A stretch of 64,000 nt of DNA from Desulfosporosinus sp. FKB (GTDB taxonomy: Bacteria; Bacillota; Desulfitobacteriia; Desulfitobacteriales; Desulfitobacteriaceae). A model generated the notes under the pieces. That model was not told the DNA's origin. It did not search any database and saw only the letters and a program-made list of their open reading frames with translations. Shown here piece after piece: positions 52,107 through 59,420 of the stretch (position 1 is its first letter; every line of letters begins with the position of its first letter). A program made the translations under genes and the position numbers. The stretch is from contig NZ_NADJ01000033.1 of NCBI RefSeq assembly GCF_002196705.1, positions 62,001-126,000 on the forward strand, written 5' to 3'.

Positions 52107-52760
52107 GTGCGTTTTGATAATTTGCTTTGGGATCTTGACGGGACGTTGACAGACCCTAAACCAGGAATAACTCGCTCTGTACAGTATGCCCTGCAAAAAC
52201 TTGGTTTTGCCTATCCCCATGAGGACGAGTTAGAGTGGGTTATTGGGCCGCCTTTAAAAGCTAGTTTTAAAGTTCTTCTTCAGTCAGACAACGAAGACTT
52301 AATAACTAAGGCTGTCACCTTCTATCGCGAGCGTTTCCAAGAGATTGGAATGTATGAAAATATGGTCTACCCCGGTATTCCTGAACTGCTGGACTTATTA
52401 AAGGAAAAAGGCTGTCAGCATTTTTTGGCCACTTCAAAACCGAAGGTCTTTGCGGAAAAAATTCTGCAGCATTTTTCTTTGAACGATAGTTTTTCTGAAA
52501 TTATGGGCAGCGAATTGAGTGGAAGATTTGTGGAGAAGGACGATTTGATCCGTGAAGTCTTAAAAAGTGTTTCTCCCCAATCCCGGTCTAAAACGGTAAT
52601 GATCGGTGACCGTCTCTATGATGTTCAAGGCGCCAGAGCGAACAATATTAAGGTTATATCTGTGGGCTATGGTTACGGGACTTTTGAAGAATTGGAAACT
52701 GCAGCTCCGGACTATTTTGTTTCCAGTGTCCAAGACTTGAAGCAGCTTCTTCAAGGTTAG
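52107..52760 (+). CDS. HAD-superfamily hydrolase, Gph/YjjG-like
   Basis: 217 aa, GTG start behind GAGGAGG. HAD motif I DLDGTLTDPK (about 9-18), PGITRSVQYALQKLGF, motif II TSKPK near 112, motif IV MIGDRLYDVQGARANN near 172. The LWDLDGTLTDP beginning matches phosphoglycolate phosphatase/5'-nucleotidase relatives. Substrate unknown. It converges on a small minus-strand gene. Confidence 0.85.
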   Translation: MRFDNLLWDLDGTLTDPKPGITRSVQYALQKLGFAYPHEDELEWVIGPPLKASFKVLLQSDNEDLITKAVTFYRERFQEIGMYENMVYPGIPELLDLLKEKGCQHFLATSKPKVFAEKILQHFSLNDSFSEIMGSELSGRFVEKDDLIREVLKSVSPQSRSKTVMIGDRLYDVQGARANNIKVISVGYGYGTFEELETAAPDYFVSSVQDLKQLLQG

Positions 52761-52765
52761 ATCAT

Positions 52766-53032
52766 TTAATCCGCTACCTTTTCAACGTCTGTCGGATGGT
52801 TTATAGGGTATCGTACTGCTGCATCAAGATAAACATAGTTTTCATCCTTATCTTGGCGAACCATGCCTACGATGCCATGATCATCGATTGTTTTAAGGTG
52901 CTGCTGAACAAAGTGCTGGTAAGCGCGTTCGTCCCAGGGATCTAAAAAATCAGTTACGGTATTTAAATAGCGTTCTACGGGAATTTTAAAATGGCGATGG
53001 TAAACTTGTAGTGTCGTTTCATTGGAATGCAT
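52766..53032 (-). CDS. Hypothetical protein, 88 aa
   Basis: Soluble, acidic, with a clear strong ribosome site (AGGGAGG) on the minus strand and a frame that nearly fills the gap between two oppositely oriented genes. HRHFKIPVERYLNTVTDFLDPWDERAYQHFVQQHL (about 13-47) is a helical stretch; a C-terminal AVRYPINHPTD is conserved-looking. No family recognised. Confidence 0.55.
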   Translation of the reverse strand: MHSNETTLQVYHRHFKIPVERYLNTVTDFLDPWDERAYQHFVQQHLKTIDDHGIVGMVRQDKDENYVYLDAAVRYPINHPTDVEKVAD

Positions 53033-53109
53033 TTCTATTCCTCCCTTAAGTGTTAGTCTGAGATATTTGCCATTAAACTATGTGTAAAACCATAAAAGGG
53101 AGAGTGTAT

Positions 53110-53838
53110 ATGGACGAAGGACTTAAATATCACGAATACTCAGAGCTCTTAGAACCTCCTGCACGAAAACGCACCTTAAACTGGGTCGACTTACTGGCAG
53201 TTATGATTGGAATTGCCGTGATCTATATTATTCTGGCTTTGGGAACTGTCTGGTTGATGAAATGGTGGCCCAATGAACGGGTATTGATGTACTTAAATGC
53301 TTTTCTAACCCAGTTTTCATTTGTTCTTTTGATTTGGCTGGTTAAAAAGCTTCGACATTGGAAATGGTCCGACTTTGGCTGGCGGCCGGTTTTTCTGCGG
53401 AAAGCCCTGCCTAACATTTTGAGAATTTATGGGATTACCTGGCTTTTCAATATTGCCTATGCTATTTTCTTATATAAACAAGGAATGTCCCCGCCAACGA
53501 CAGATGTCTATACTAAGCTTCTGGGACAATCTTCGGGAGCTGCCTTAGTTTTAAATTTACTTCTGGCGGGTGTTTTAGCACCTTTAGTGGAAGAAACCAT
53601 GTTCCGGGGACTTATTTTTGGAAGCCTTAGAACTTATTGCGGTAAATGGACAGCTGCCGTAATTAGTGCGGCAATCTTTTCGGGACTCCATTTTCAGGCT
53701 TACGGTTTCATCCCGCGCTTTATTCTTGGGATCGCTTTAGTTTATCTTTACGATAAATACAAATCTCTTTATCCTAATGTTGCGCTGCACTCCTTAAACA
53801 ATATTATTGCAACCTTAATTGCCGCTAAATTTGTCTAA
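53110..53838 (+). CDS. CPBP-family (CAAX-type) intramembrane protease
   Basis: 242 aa from ATG 53110 behind GGGAGAG. About six to seven membrane segments with the Abi/CPBP motifs EETMFRGLIFGSL near 170-182 (Glu-Glu-x3-Arg) and FSGLHFQA near 204, which includes the conserved His. Such proteases include CAAX-type enzymes and bacteriocin-immunity proteins; the substrate is unknown. A terminator follows. Confidence 0.87.
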   Translation: MDEGLKYHEYSELLEPPARKRTLNWVDLLAVMIGIAVIYIILALGTVWLMKWWPNERVLMYLNAFLTQFSFVLLIWLVKKLRHWKWSDFGWRPVFLRKALPNILRIYGITWLFNIAYAIFLYKQGMSPPTTDVYTKLLGQSSGAALVLNLLLAGVLAPLVEETMFRGLIFGSLRTYCGKWTAAVISAAIFSGLHFQAYGFIPRFILGIALVYLYDKYKSLYPNVALHSLNNIIATLIAAKFV

Positions 53839-53863
53839 CCAGGCTGTAAGAGTTTATTCATTA

Positions 53864-53923
53864 AATAAAGGCGCTCTCACTCCACTATATACTAGTGAAG
53901 CGAGAACGCCTTTATTATTTTTT
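53864..53923 (+). terminator. Terminator between the CPBP gene and the hydrogenase operon
   Basis: AATAAAGGCG pairs with CGCCTTTATT with partly paired interior, followed by ATTTTTT. It also argues against translation of the hydrogenase frame upstream of 54023. Confidence 0.8.
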
Positions 53924-54022
53924 GTAATAGTTTTCCTTTGGAATAATTTTCATTTTATGACAAACACTAAAGAACGTAAAAAATCCGGGACTGCTATGCT
54001 TAGACTGAGGGAGGGAGACTAT

Positions 54023-55108
54023 TTGTCGAAATCTGAAACCTATTACCAATGGGCTCGCCGCAAAGGAGTATCCAGGAGAGACTTCTTTAAATTCTGTACT
54101 TTTATGGGAGCGATGCTGGGTTTAGAGGCCACAGAGTTTCCAAAAATCGTTTCGGCTTTACAGTCGAAACCTCGCTTGCCAGTTATTTATCTAAACTTGC
54201 AGGAATGTACCTGTTGTGGAGAATCGTTTTTGCGTTCATCGCATCCATTAGTCTCCGATTTAATTTTTAATATGATTTCACTTGACTATATGGAAGTCCT
54301 CCAGGCTGCCGCCGGAAAACAAGCGGAAGACGTACGTTTAAAAACGATGAAGGATCATCCTGGCGGTTATATTTTGGTTGTTGAAGGGAGCGCAACTTTA
54401 GGGAATGGAGGAGTCTATTGCACTATTGGAGGTGTATCTTCAACGGATATTCTCAAGCAAACCGCTGAGGGAGCAGCTGCCGTGATTGCCTATGGGTCAT
54501 GTGCCACAAACGCTTGCGTTCAAGGGGCTCATCCTAACCCTACAGAAGCAGTACCAATACGGCGAGTTATAAAAAACAAGCCGGTTATTGACGTTCCCGG
54601 TTGTCCTCCCATTGCCGAAGTAATTACGGGAACCATCGTACACTATCTTACTTACGGCGAAATTCCGGAGCTGACCAATCAAGGACGGCCTAAGGCATTC
54701 TACGAGCATCGCGTCCACGACAATTGTGTTCGCCGAGCTTTTTTCGATGCGGGCCAGTTTGTTGAGTCTTTTGATGATGCCGGAGCGAAACAAGGGTGGT
54801 GTCTCTATAAAATGGGCTGTAAAGGTCCGACGACCTATAATGCCTGTGCCATCACTGAATGGAATGATGGGGTAAGCTATCCGATTAAATCGGGGCATCC
54901 TTGTATAGGATGTTCGGAAAACAACTTTTTTGATAATACTCCCTTCTATACTCATCTGGCCAAAATACCGAACAACGCCCTTGGTAAGGATGTCGATCAG
55001 GTAGGGATGGATGTGATCGGTGTCGCCGGTCTTGCAGTGGTAGCCCATGCCGGAATGACAGCAGTTGTAAAACACGGCGAAAAAAAGGCTAAAGAAGGTA
55101 AAGATTAA
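54023..55108 (+). CDS. [NiFe] hydrogenase small subunit (group 1, membrane-bound uptake)
   Basis: 361 aa from TTG 54023, with GAGGGAGGGAG just upstream; the open frame extends to 53819 but crosses a terminator. The twin-arginine signal SRRDFFKF (residues 17-24) directs folded export. Cluster ligands: CTCCGESFLR near 60, the medial/distal motifs CPP near 200 and CIGCSENNFF near 300. It carries the Fe-S wire from the active site. First gene of a three-gene hydrogenase operon. Confidence 0.93.
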   Translation: MSKSETYYQWARRKGVSRRDFFKFCTFMGAMLGLEATEFPKIVSALQSKPRLPVIYLNLQECTCCGESFLRSSHPLVSDLIFNMISLDYMEVLQAAAGKQAEDVRLKTMKDHPGGYILVVEGSATLGNGGVYCTIGGVSSTDILKQTAEGAAAVIAYGSCATNACVQGAHPNPTEAVPIRRVIKNKPVIDVPGCPPIAEVITGTIVHYLTYGEIPELTNQGRPKAFYEHRVHDNCVRRAFFDAGQFVESFDDAGAKQGWCLYKMGCKGPTTYNACAITEWNDGVSYPIKSGHPCIGCSENNFFDNTPFYTHLAKIPNNALGKDVDQVGMDVIGVAGLAVVAHAGMTAVVKHGEKKAKEGKD

Positions 55109-55142
55109 AAATTTCAATGTTTCGTTGGAAAGGAAGCGAACC

Positions 55143-56855
55143 ATGACCACAAGAATCGTCGTTGACCCTATTACCCGAATTGAAGGACATTTGCGTATTG
55201 AAGCAGTGGTTGATGGTAATCGGATTACCGATGCGATCAGTGCCGGGACAGTTTTTCGAGGAATCGAAAAAATCGTTGAAAACAGAGACCCGCGTGATGT
55301 CTGGGCCTTTGTGCAAAGAATCTGCGGAGTATGCACTCATATTCATGCTTTAGCCTCAATTCGGGCGGTTGAAGATGCTTTGGATATACGTATTCCCAAA
55401 AATGCCAACTTAATCAGAAATATAATGACCGCTACCCAGTTTGTCCAGGATCATGTGATCCATTTTTACCATTTGCATGGTTTTGATTGGATCGACGTCC
55501 TAAGTGCTCTTAAAGCCGATCCTGTTCAAGCAAGTGCTTTAGCTCGTTCTATTTCCGATTGGCCAAAGTCCTCAGATGGCTATTTCCGAGATGTCCAAAA
55601 TAAGGTTAAAACCTTTGTGGAAAGCGGGCAGCTTGGCATATTTGCCAATGCCTACTGGGGGCACCCGGCTTATCGTCTTCCTCCGGAGGCTAACTTAGTT
55701 GGCGTTGCCCATTATCTGGACGCTTTGTCCTGGCAAAAAGAAATAGCGAAGATTCATACCATTTTCGGCGGGAAAAACCCCCATCCCAACTACCTGGTTG
55801 GAGGGATGGCCAGCACTCTTAATATGAATGATAATGACGTTATTAATATGGAACGCTTGGATTTAGTAAAAACTAAAATTGATGAAGCTCAGGTTTTTGT
55901 TGATCAGGTACTCATACCAGACATTTTTGCCATCGCAAACTTTTATAAACAGGATCTTTATGGCGGTGGTGTGGGAAATTATCTGGCCTATGGCGGTATT
56001 CCAACGGTTGATATTCGCGAACCGGATAGTTTTCTATTTCCAGGTGGAGTTGTTCTGGATCGTAATTTAAGTAAAGTAGAAGAGGTTAATCTCAAAGATC
56101 CTCAACAAATTCAAGAATTTGTTCCCCATTCCTGGTATCGTTATGATGACCCAAAAGCCGGACTGCATCCCTGGCAAGGAAAAACTGAAGTTGCTTATAA
56201 TGGACCACTTCCGCCATACAGCAATTTGGACGAGAATAAAGGGTATAGCTGGATAAAAACACCTCGCTGGAAGGGACGCCCGGTAGAAGTGGGCCCCTTG
56301 GCTCGCTTTGTTGTAGCCTATGCCAAAGGCAATCAAGAAATCAAAGGTTTGGTTGATGATGCCCTTCATCGGTTGAATCTGCCGGTTACAGCTCTCTATT
56401 CGACCTTGGGAAGGACATTGGCCAGAGCTTTAGAGGCTAAATTTCTGGTAAATCATCTGGCAGGGTTTTACAGCGATCTAGTAGCCAATATTAAAGCCGG
56501 TGATAGTCAGACCTTCAACGGTGAAAAATGGGACCCGGAAAAGTGGCCTTCTCAAGCCCAAGGTGTCGGCTTTGCTGAGGCTCCTCGCGGGGCCTTAGGG
56601 CATTGGGTCAAGATCAATCAAGGCAAGGTTAGTAGTTATCAAGCGGTTGTACCGACAACCTGGAATGCCTCTCCTCGAGATGCATCCGGCCAAAAGGGGC
56701 CCTATGAAGCTTCATTATTGGATACCCCCATTGCCCGACAAGATCAGCCTTTAGAACTGTTGCGTACGATTCACTCCTTTGACCCATGTTTAGCTTGTGC
56801 TGCTCATTTGTTAAATCCTCAAGGGAATGATGTTCTCAAAGTTCGAGTGATTTAA
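55143..56855 (+). CDS. [NiFe] hydrogenase large subunit (group 1)
   Basis: 570 aa from ATG 55143 behind GGAAAGGAAG. The L0 motif RIEGHLRIE is near 13, L1 RICGVCTH near 60-67, and L2 DPCLACAAH at 547-555 supplies the second pair of Ni ligands. The 15 residues after that His form the C-terminal extension normally removed by a HyaD/HupD-type protease. No such protease or hyp genes lie in the window, so maturation proteins must be encoded elsewhere. It catalyses H2 oxidation at the outer membrane face. Confidence 0.95.
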   Translation: MTTRIVVDPITRIEGHLRIEAVVDGNRITDAISAGTVFRGIEKIVENRDPRDVWAFVQRICGVCTHIHALASIRAVEDALDIRIPKNANLIRNIMTATQFVQDHVIHFYHLHGFDWIDVLSALKADPVQASALARSISDWPKSSDGYFRDVQNKVKTFVESGQLGIFANAYWGHPAYRLPPEANLVGVAHYLDALSWQKEIAKIHTIFGGKNPHPNYLVGGMASTLNMNDNDVINMERLDLVKTKIDEAQVFVDQVLIPDIFAIANFYKQDLYGGGVGNYLAYGGIPTVDIREPDSFLFPGGVVLDRNLSKVEEVNLKDPQQIQEFVPHSWYRYDDPKAGLHPWQGKTEVAYNGPLPPYSNLDENKGYSWIKTPRWKGRPVEVGPLARFVVAYAKGNQEIKGLVDDALHRLNLPVTALYSTLGRTLARALEAKFLVNHLAGFYSDLVANIKAGDSQTFNGEKWDPEKWPSQAQGVGFAEAPRGALGHWVKINQGKVSSYQAVVPTTWNASPRDASGQKGPYEASLLDTPIARQDQPLELLRTIHSFDPCLACAAHLLNPQGNDVLKVRVI

Positions 56856-56869
56856 GGAGGATTCTTAAG

Positions 56870-57547
56870 ATGAGTATTCTTCGAAGCCAGGTTTATGTTT
56901 GGGAATTTCCTGTGCGTTTTTTTCATTGGGTTAATGCATTAGCCATCACGATTCTTTTTTTAACGGGAATGTACATCGGACATCCTATTTTGGATACTCC
57001 AGGTGAAGCTGTTGGACATTTCTTTATGGGAAGAGTCCGTTATTGGCACGGAATATTTGCCTTTATTTTTATGGCCAACATGCTTTTTCGACTGTATTGG
57101 TTTTGGGCAGGCAATGAGTATTCTAAAATGAGACTTTGGAAGAAAGAGTTTTGGCGGGATGCTGTTACGACCTTTAAATATTATACCTTCATGACTGGAG
57201 AACACGCGGAGCACGTGGGTCATAATGCCCTCGCCCAGTTAATGTATTTCTTTTTTGTATGGGTCGGCGGTTTGCTTATTATGGTAACGGGTTTAGCGAT
57301 GCGCGGGGGAGGAGATCCGAACGGAATAATTCAGACCCTTTTTGGCTGGGTGGTTCCTCTTTTACGCAATGAGTATCAGGTACGTAATTTACACCATTTT
57401 TTGGCCTGGGGATACGCTGTCTTCTTAATCGGACACTTGTATATGGTTTTCCGCCAAGACATTTTAGATGATGACGGGACAATTTCCTCAATGATTAATG
57501 GCTATAAATTTGAACTCTCTTCCCATAATAAGAAAGCCAGGCCGTAG
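56870..57547 (+). CDS. Ni/Fe-hydrogenase b-type cytochrome subunit
   Basis: 225 aa, four membrane segments. WEFPVRFFHWVNALAITILFLTG, ARYWHGIFAFIFMANML, and LHHFLAWGYAVFLIGHLYMVF contain the haem-ligand His residues of the HyaC/HupC/cytochrome b561 family. It anchors the hydrogenase and passes electrons to menaquinone. It begins 14 bp after the large subunit. A strong terminator at 57585 ends the operon. Confidence 0.93.
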   Translation: MSILRSQVYVWEFPVRFFHWVNALAITILFLTGMYIGHPILDTPGEAVGHFFMGRVRYWHGIFAFIFMANMLFRLYWFWAGNEYSKMRLWKKEFWRDAVTTFKYYTFMTGEHAEHVGHNALAQLMYFFFVWVGGLLIMVTGLAMRGGGDPNGIIQTLFGWVVPLLRNEYQVRNLHHFLAWGYAVFLIGHLYMVFRQDILDDDGTISSMINGYKFELSSHNKKARP

Positions 57548-57584
57548 GTTTCAAAAGCGATCTATGGCAGAAGGGAAAATGCCT

Positions 57585-57640
57585 ACAGAACTGAAGCCGC
57601 ACTAGAGAAAGCGGCATCAGTTCTGTTTTCTCGTTTTATT
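57585..57640 (+). terminator. Strong terminator of the hydrogenase operon
   Basis: A long stem of CAGAACTG/CAGTTCTG and GCCGC/GCGGC with one small bulge, loop of about 10 nt, then TTTTCTCGTTTTATT. Confidence 0.85.
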
Positions 57641-57665
57641 CAGCTTTAGCGGAACGAGTTCACTT
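57639..57665 (+). repeat. Interspersed structured element, copy F (right-end remnant)
   Basis: Only the right end survives: TTCAGCTTTAGCGGAACGAGTTCACTT, with one arm of the palindrome mutated. It directly adjoins the hydrogenase terminator. Confidence 0.7.
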
Positions 57666-57771
57666 AACGTTTTTTAGAGTAGAAATAGATGCAAAGTGTT
57701 GAATAGTTTCCCGAATAAAATTAATAATCTATAATAAGAAGGCCTTAAACTTTAGGCAATAAAACGAAGGA

Positions 57772-57801
57772 TTGTTTGGCTTCAAAGTCGTATGTTATAA
57801 T
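57772..57801 (+). promoter_or_regulatory. Possible promoter of cmk
   Basis: TTGTTT, 18-bp spacer, TATAAT (exact -10), 104 bp upstream of cmk. The rest of the gap (57666-57904) shows no gene. Confidence 0.5.
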
Positions 57802-57904
57802 TTGTGTAATATATTTAAATATAAAGGGTCTTTAATAGGATACTGTGAAATCACCTTAATTTTATAAAACTATGAATATTCTTTGAACAGACAGGAGTAT
57901 AATT

Positions 57905-58582
57905 GTGGCACATAGAAAACAACATGACCTGCAAATCGCTATTGATGGTCCTGCCGGAGCAGGAAAAAGTACGGTCGCTAAACTCGTGGCCAAAGGGCTG
58001 AATTTATTTTATGTCGATACCGGTGCTATGTACCGGGCCATAGCGTATAAAGCTTTATCAAGCAGAATTCCCATTAACGATGAGGAACAAGTAAGTCAAA
58101 TTGCGCAAAGAACTGAGGTGATGTTAGACCATTCCGATGAACGTCTCGTATGGTGTGATGGTCAAAATGTAACCCAAGCCATCAGAAATCCGGAAGTTTC
58201 CCGAGCTGTTGCAACGGTTGCTGCATATGCAAAGGTGAGAGAACGGTTAGTTGAGCTTCAACGTATGGAGGCGGCTCGAGGCGGAGTAGTTATGGATGGC
58301 CGGGATATCGGCACCCATGTACTGCCGGAGGCAGATCTCAAAATTTTTTTAACGGCTTCAGCTGACGAACGAGCAAGGCGCCGATGGATTGAGCTCCAGA
58401 ATTCCGGCCGCAATGTCTCCATTGAAGAAGTGGCCCAAGATATGCAGCGACGTGATCGTCAGGACATGGAGCGGGAAGTGTCTCCCTTAAAGCCTGCCCG
58501 AGACGCGAAAATTCTGGATACCACTGGCTTAAAGGTTGAGGATATTGTCACAGAAATCCTTCGTTTAGCACAGGAGGGATAG
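57905..58582 (+). CDS. cmk: Cytidylate kinase
   Basis: 225 aa, GTG start behind CAGGAG. The P-loop [13 protein letters not shown] (13-25), the [14 protein letters not shown] substrate region, [22 protein letters not shown] near 130-150 and the [14 protein letters not shown] lid loop near 180-193 are diagnostic. Phosphorylates CMP/dCMP. The order cmk-plsC-ispH/rpsA is typical of clostridial genomes. Confidence 0.96.
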   Translation: MAHRKQHDLQIAIDGPAGAGKSTVAKLVAKGLNLFYVDTGAMYRAIAYKALSSRIPINDEEQVSQIAQRTEVMLDHSDERLVWCDGQNVTQAIRNPEVSRAVATVAAYAKVRERLVELQRMEAARGGVVMDGRDIGTHVLPEADLKIFLTASADERARRRWIELQNSGRNVSIEEVAQDMQRRDRQDMEREVSPLKPARDAKILDTTGLKVEDIVTEILRLAQEG

Positions 58583-58584
58583 TA

Positions 58585-59187
58585 ATGACGTTATACAACG
58601 TTGCTAAAGGAATGTTTCGCCTGCAATTCAAACTAATGGGGTGGAAAATTCAGGGGGTTGAGAATCTGCCTCTTGAAGGCCCGGTGATTTTGGCAATTAA
58701 TCATGTTAGTATGTGGGATCCTATTGTGGCGGCCTCTAGTCTGCCGCGTCCTGTTCGTTTTATGGCTAAAGAGGAGTTGTTTTCTTTACCCTTATTAGGA
58801 AAGGTGTTTAATACTCTGGGGGCTTTCCCGGTGAAAAGAGGACAAGGTGATATGAATGCCATCAGACAATCCCTGGCAATTCTGAAGGAAGGGCAAGTGT
58901 TGGGCTTGTTCCCCGAAGGAAAACGTTCAAAAACCGGGACAATACAAAAAGGGATGCCCGGGATGGTTCTTTTAATGGAAAAAAGTAAGGCCTCCATCGT
59001 TCCCATTAAAGTCAATGGAACGAAACATATGTTTACAAAAGGCTGGGGGAAGCTTTTCGTCGTTATTGGCAAGCCCTTAACTTCAGAAATGCTTAAGGCC
59101 CCGGCAGGGATCGACAATCGGCGAGAATGGATTGCCGACCGCATTATGCAGGCTGTCCTGGACCTGCAACTGCCTAAAGCTCAGTAA
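58585..59187 (+). CDS. plsC: 1-acyl-sn-glycerol-3-phosphate acyltransferase
   Basis: 200 aa. LAINHVSMWDPIV contains the NHxxxxD catalytic motif near 35-44, and FPEGKRSKTGT near 108-118 is the EGxR substrate-binding motif. It acylates lysophosphatidate in phospholipid synthesis. It begins 2 bp after cmk, so likely co-transcribed. Confidence 0.93.
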   Translation: MTLYNVAKGMFRLQFKLMGWKIQGVENLPLEGPVILAINHVSMWDPIVAASSLPRPVRFMAKEELFSLPLLGKVFNTLGAFPVKRGQGDMNAIRQSLAILKEGQVLGLFPEGKRSKTGTIQKGMPGMVLLMEKSKASIVPIKVNGTKHMFTKGWGKLFVVIGKPLTSEMLKAPAGIDNRREWIADRIMQAVLDLQLPKAQ

Positions 59188-59218
59188 ACAAACATTTGCT
59201 TCTAATATCGGATGCGCA

Positions 59219-59274
59219 CAGAATAAGCGGCTATTATTAGGAACGCCGCTTATTCTGTCGCATCTTTTTTAGCA
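59219..59274 (+). terminator. Terminator of cmk-plsC
   Basis: CAGAATAAGCGGC pairs with GCCGCTTATTCTG around a 13-nt loop, then a T-run within CATCTTTTTT. Confidence 0.8.
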
Positions 59275-59420
59275 GAAAGGGCAGGATAATTCAGAAAGAA
59301 CCTTAGACAGAATCGAAAAGTGTCATATTCCATAAAACTCGTTCAAATAGCAGGATTTTTGAGCAAGAGTAGAGAAAGAGTAGGGGACGAGTTCTTATAA
59401 TTATGTGGGAGGGTCTTGTT

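Noticed and set aside
53819-54022. Longer N-terminus of the hydrogenase small subunit
   Set aside because: The frame is open, but it crosses a clear terminator at 53864-53923 and the Tat signal with a strong ribosome site begins at 54023.
59336-59393. Inverted repeat AACTCGT/ACGAGTT before the ispH fusion
   Set aside because: Only 7 bp with a 44-nt spacer; too weak to call a regulatory site.
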